This document shows positions 62,013-64,000 of a stretch of DNA of 64,000 bases, piece by piece. Below the pieces are notes generated by a model. The model was not told the DNA's origin, searched no databases, and saw nothing but the letters and a program-made list of their open reading frames with translations. How positions within the stretch are numbered: position 1 is the first letter of the stretch; each line of letters begins with the position of its first letter. This DNA is from Deltaproteobacteria bacterium (GTDB taxonomy: Bacteria; Desulfobacterota; DSM-4660; Desulfatiglandales; Desulfatiglandaceae). The stretch is from assembly GCA_021737785.1 (NCBI GenBank), contig JAIPDI010000023.1:21972-85971 (forward strand). Reading direction: 5' to 3'. A program made the translations under genes and the position numbers.

Positions 62013-62744
62013 ATGGTAGACGCTTTGTCGTGAAAATGGGCACATTTTATAATCTCCTGTCAAGAGAAAAATAAATATCTTTGACAAAAGGATATTCACC
62101 TTAACCCGGTTCGCGCAGGCATTGTTGAGGATCTCAAGGGATTGAATAGCTACCCCTATTGCGGACACAGCGCAGTCATGGGCAAGAGGAAGAGGCCCTG
62201 GCAGGATGTGGGCTATATTCTTGGCTATTTTGGCAGAACAGCAAAAGGCGCCAGGAAGGCGTATGTCGAGTACGCGGGTGTCGGCATCACCCAGGGCCGG
62301 CGCGAGGACCTGACAGGTGGGGGATTGGTTCGCAGTGCCGGTGGGTGGTCTGAGGTTAAGGAACTGAGACGTCAGGGACAAGATCATGTGATGAGTGACG
62401 AGCGAATTCTGGGTGATTCAAAGTTTGTAGAGTCAGTGCTCAAGCAGGCGGCGGAAACATATGACCGGCATTACGAACTCAGGCGCCACGGTGTTGACCT
62501 GGATGGAATTATTGAAAGGGTGGCGAAAATCTATGGAATGGAACCGCGAGAGATCCTGTGCAGGGGCAAGCAGCAGCGAAGGGTCAAGGCAAGGAGTTTA
62601 TGCTGTTTTTGGGCTGTCAGCGAGTTAGGCATGTCCCTTCGAGAACTGGCGAGGCGGCTGAAACTGAGTCCACCAGCCGTGGGTTTCTCTGTGGAAAGGG
62701 GGGAGGCGATTGCGCATGAGAACGGATACCGATTGCTCGACTAA
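62013..62744 (+). pseudogene. IS200/RAYT-type transposase remnant, right copy
   Basis: This is the same 5'-truncated element as at 49159-49885. The C-terminal part stays open here for about 200 codons: SYPYCGHSAVMGKRKRPWQD, LGYFGRTAKGARKAYVEYAG, DERILGDSKFVESVL, then the helix-turn-helix LRELARRLKLSPPAVGF. One base is missing in the YIHLNPVR region relative to the left copy, so it too is frameshifted. The copies differ by scattered substitutions, roughly one per 20-30 bases by eye. Confidence 0.85.
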
Positions 62745-62819
62745 CCATCTTACTTTGTTACCAGCTTCCCCAAACCCATGATCCTCGATAGGCGGGTTGT
62801 TCAGAGCGTCACTTTTATG

Positions 62820-62848
62820 TTGACTTGACCGCGTAATTTCAATAGGGT
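62820..62848 (+). promoter_or_regulatory. Weak promoter candidate for the binding-protein gene
   Basis: TTGACT and TAGGGT are separated by 17 bases, about 65 bases before the start codon of the family 3 binding protein. The -10 match is poor, so this is tentative. Confidence 0.3.
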
Positions 62849-62912
62849 TTTTCCAGAAAAAGCATTATGTTATCACCTTATCTCACGCACTATTATGGAG
62901 GAGAGAACTATT

Positions 62913-63770
62913 ATGAGAGGTAAACTGGGAATTATTTTATTAATCGTTCTTTTTGCAAGTCCGCTGGCAGCCGAAGAGTTCACGGGAACGCTTGGGCAGA
63001 TTAAAAAAACCGGTCAAATCAGAATCGGCTTTCGCACATCCGAACCGCCCATGTCCTTTTCAGACAAAGACGGCAAACCGAATGGTTATTCAATCGAACT
63101 GGCCCAATCTGTCATAAAAGAGGTTGAAAAGAAGATCGGCGCAAAAGTAAAGGTGCAATATGTTCCCATAACCGCTGAAAACAGGTTTAACGCCTTGGTC
63201 GACAATAAGATTGACATATTGTGCGGTGCGACGACGAAAACGCTTTCCCGCAGTGAATTGGTTGATTTCACGCAACTGACATTTGTCACCGGCGCCTCAC
63301 TAATGACCTTACGAGATAACGAGAATCAAGATTCTTCTGGTTTTGGCGGAAAGAAAATCGGCGTCGTGAAAGACACAACGACCGCTGTTGCTTTAAAGGG
63401 GCTCCTTCAGGAAACCTCTACAAAAGCAGAAATTGTCTTTTTCGATTCAGCAAAGGGTGGTGTTGACGCCCTGCGAAAGAAAAAAGTTGATGCATATGCC
63501 GCCGACCAGATCGTACTGATCGGCATTGTCTCAACGGCTCAAGACGGGATGAAATTTGCGATTGGTCCTAATGTCTTTTCCTTCGAACCCTTTGCGTTTG
63601 CCGTAAGACGAAATGATGCGGATTTTCGCCTCGCAGCTGATCGCGCCATCTCTGATCTGTGCCGGTCGAAAAAGATATTTGAGATTTACGACAAGTGGGT
63701 TGGAGAGTTTACAGGGCAAAGGCTTCCCATATTCGAGGCAATGGTCCAACTGAACGCTACGCCGGAATAG
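62913..63770 (+). CDS. Polar-amino-acid-type ABC substrate-binding protein (SBP_bac_3)
   Basis: The ATG at 62913 has GGAGGAG nine bases upstream and opens a signal peptide (LGIILLIVLFASPLAAEEF). The 285-residue protein follows the family 3 pattern: GQIRIGFRTSEPPMSFSDKD, GYSIELAQSV, VQYVPITAENRFNALVDNKI, DILCGATTKTLSRSELVDFT and SFEPFAFAVRRND. It resembles glutamate/aspartate binding proteins. No permease or ATPase gene follows; the next gene is a transposase. It lies outside the repeat-flanked cargo and may be an orphan sensor or transporter part. Confidence 0.9.
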   Translation: MRGKLGIILLIVLFASPLAAEEFTGTLGQIKKTGQIRIGFRTSEPPMSFSDKDGKPNGYSIELAQSVIKEVEKKIGAKVKVQYVPITAENRFNALVDNKIDILCGATTKTLSRSELVDFTQLTFVTGASLMTLRDNENQDSSGFGGKKIGVVKDTTTAVALKGLLQETSTKAEIVFFDSAKGGVDALRKKKVDAYAADQIVLIGIVSTAQDGMKFAIGPNVFSFEPFAFAVRRNDADFRLAADRAISDLCRSKKIFEIYDKWVGEFTGQRLPIFEAMVQLNATPE

Positions 63771-63916
63771 GATTGACAACGAAAATCCGAATATCTAATT
63801 GAAATAGTGGCTAAATTAATGAATCGGGCAACGCCTGCTTCAGACCGAGGATAATGGGGATAACGCTGGTAAGAAAGTAAGTTTCATACTGCTGAGTTTT
63901 GTGTTTATAATCAAAT

Positions 63917-64000
63917 ATGCCAAGACAATCTCGTTTGGACGCGCCCGGTGTCTTGCACCACATCATGATCCGGGGGATAGAGCGTCGAAAGATATTCATG
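63917..64000 (+). CDS. RAYT/IS200-type transposase, 5' end only
   Basis: The last 84 bases encode MPRQSRLDAPGVLHHIMIRG followed by IERRKIF, the highly typical N-terminus of REP-associated tyrosine transposases. The gene runs off the window, so its integrity is unknown. It is the complement of what the two upstream remnants lack and could be a full copy. Confidence 0.8.
   Translation, partial: MPRQSRLDAPGVLHHIMIRGIERRKIFM

Larger units (their letters stand above)
49159..62744. mobile_element. Putative composite element: 12-kb cargo between direct transposase-remnant repeats
   Basis: Two copies of about 730 bp, directly repeated and truncated at the same 5' point, flank a set of eight co-oriented genes with their own promoter and terminator. 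Neither copy encodes a working transposase, so present-day movement would need recombination between the repeats or a helper; a third related transposase starts at 63917. I see no target duplication. Confidence 0.55.

Noticed and set aside
63811..63999. Minus-strand 62-codon frame at the window end
   Set aside because: It is the antisense of the start of a RAYT-type transposase, whose plus-strand translation is a clear family match.

Overview
The window looks like a chromosomal segment of a Desulfobacterota (deltaproteobacterial) anaerobe. Support: a TIGR03960/DUF2344 radical SAM protein beside ribonuclease G, a full Bat/MoxR operon, sigma-54 two-component regulation, PAS/CBS/ACT signalling proteins, orphan molybdopterin oxidoreductase and PflX-type radical SAM genes, and GC-rich coding style. 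The exact genus cannot be read from the sequence.

Layout. 1-8.2 kb: housekeeping (radical SAM/DUF2344, rng, a zinc-ribbon protein, ElyC-like and VTT membrane proteins, transketolase). 8.8-17.1 kb: one tightly overlapping operon moxR-DUF58-BatA/B/C/D/E-like. 17.3-21.2 kb (minus strand): a receiver fused to a DUF4376-like phage domain, a PAS histidine kinase with a Rossmann-like N-terminus, and a CBS-CBS-ACT protein. 22.1-26.5 kb: biotin ligase, BioY, a Trm112-like/methyltransferase fusion and a molybdopterin oxidoreductase. 26.7-31.1 kb: outer-membrane barrel, tRNA-Val(GAC), SH3 protein, M48 protease, metallo-beta-lactamase-fold protein. 31.4-39.4 kb: glycogen/maltodextrin genes malQ, glgB, glgP, glgC. 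39.5-46.7 kb: cyclophilin, ThiF-like E1, then a ZraP-ZraS-ZraR-like module with a well-matched sigma-54 promoter, and a PflX-like radical SAM protein.

From 46.7 kb on the DNA is accessory. First comes a decayed integron: a minus-strand integrase fragment, then plus-strand cassettes (trypsin-like protease, helical protein, frameshifted four-helix membrane protein) separated by attC-like sites. Then two near-identical, directly repeated, 5'-truncated IS200/RAYT-type transposase copies (49.2 and 62.0 kb) enclose about 12 kb of cargo. The cargo holds a radical SAM enzyme with a C-terminal cysteine cluster, a dipeptide-type ABC importer (binding protein, two permeases, fused double ATPase), a 92-aa charged protein, a possible 54-aa peptide, a giant divergent AAA+ protein with a cysteine-rich insertion, and an unrecognised 473-aa protein. 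A strong promoter precedes it and a hairpin terminator follows it. This cargo is my best candidate for an undescribed system. A polar-amino-acid-type binding protein and the 5' end of a third RAYT-type transposase close the window.

A second theme is repeats. Intergenic arrays of degenerate 7-mers and 8-mers occur at many sites, including one composite array of about 230 bp present twice in opposite orientation. Two copies of an 80-bp REP/MITE-like palindrome are also present.
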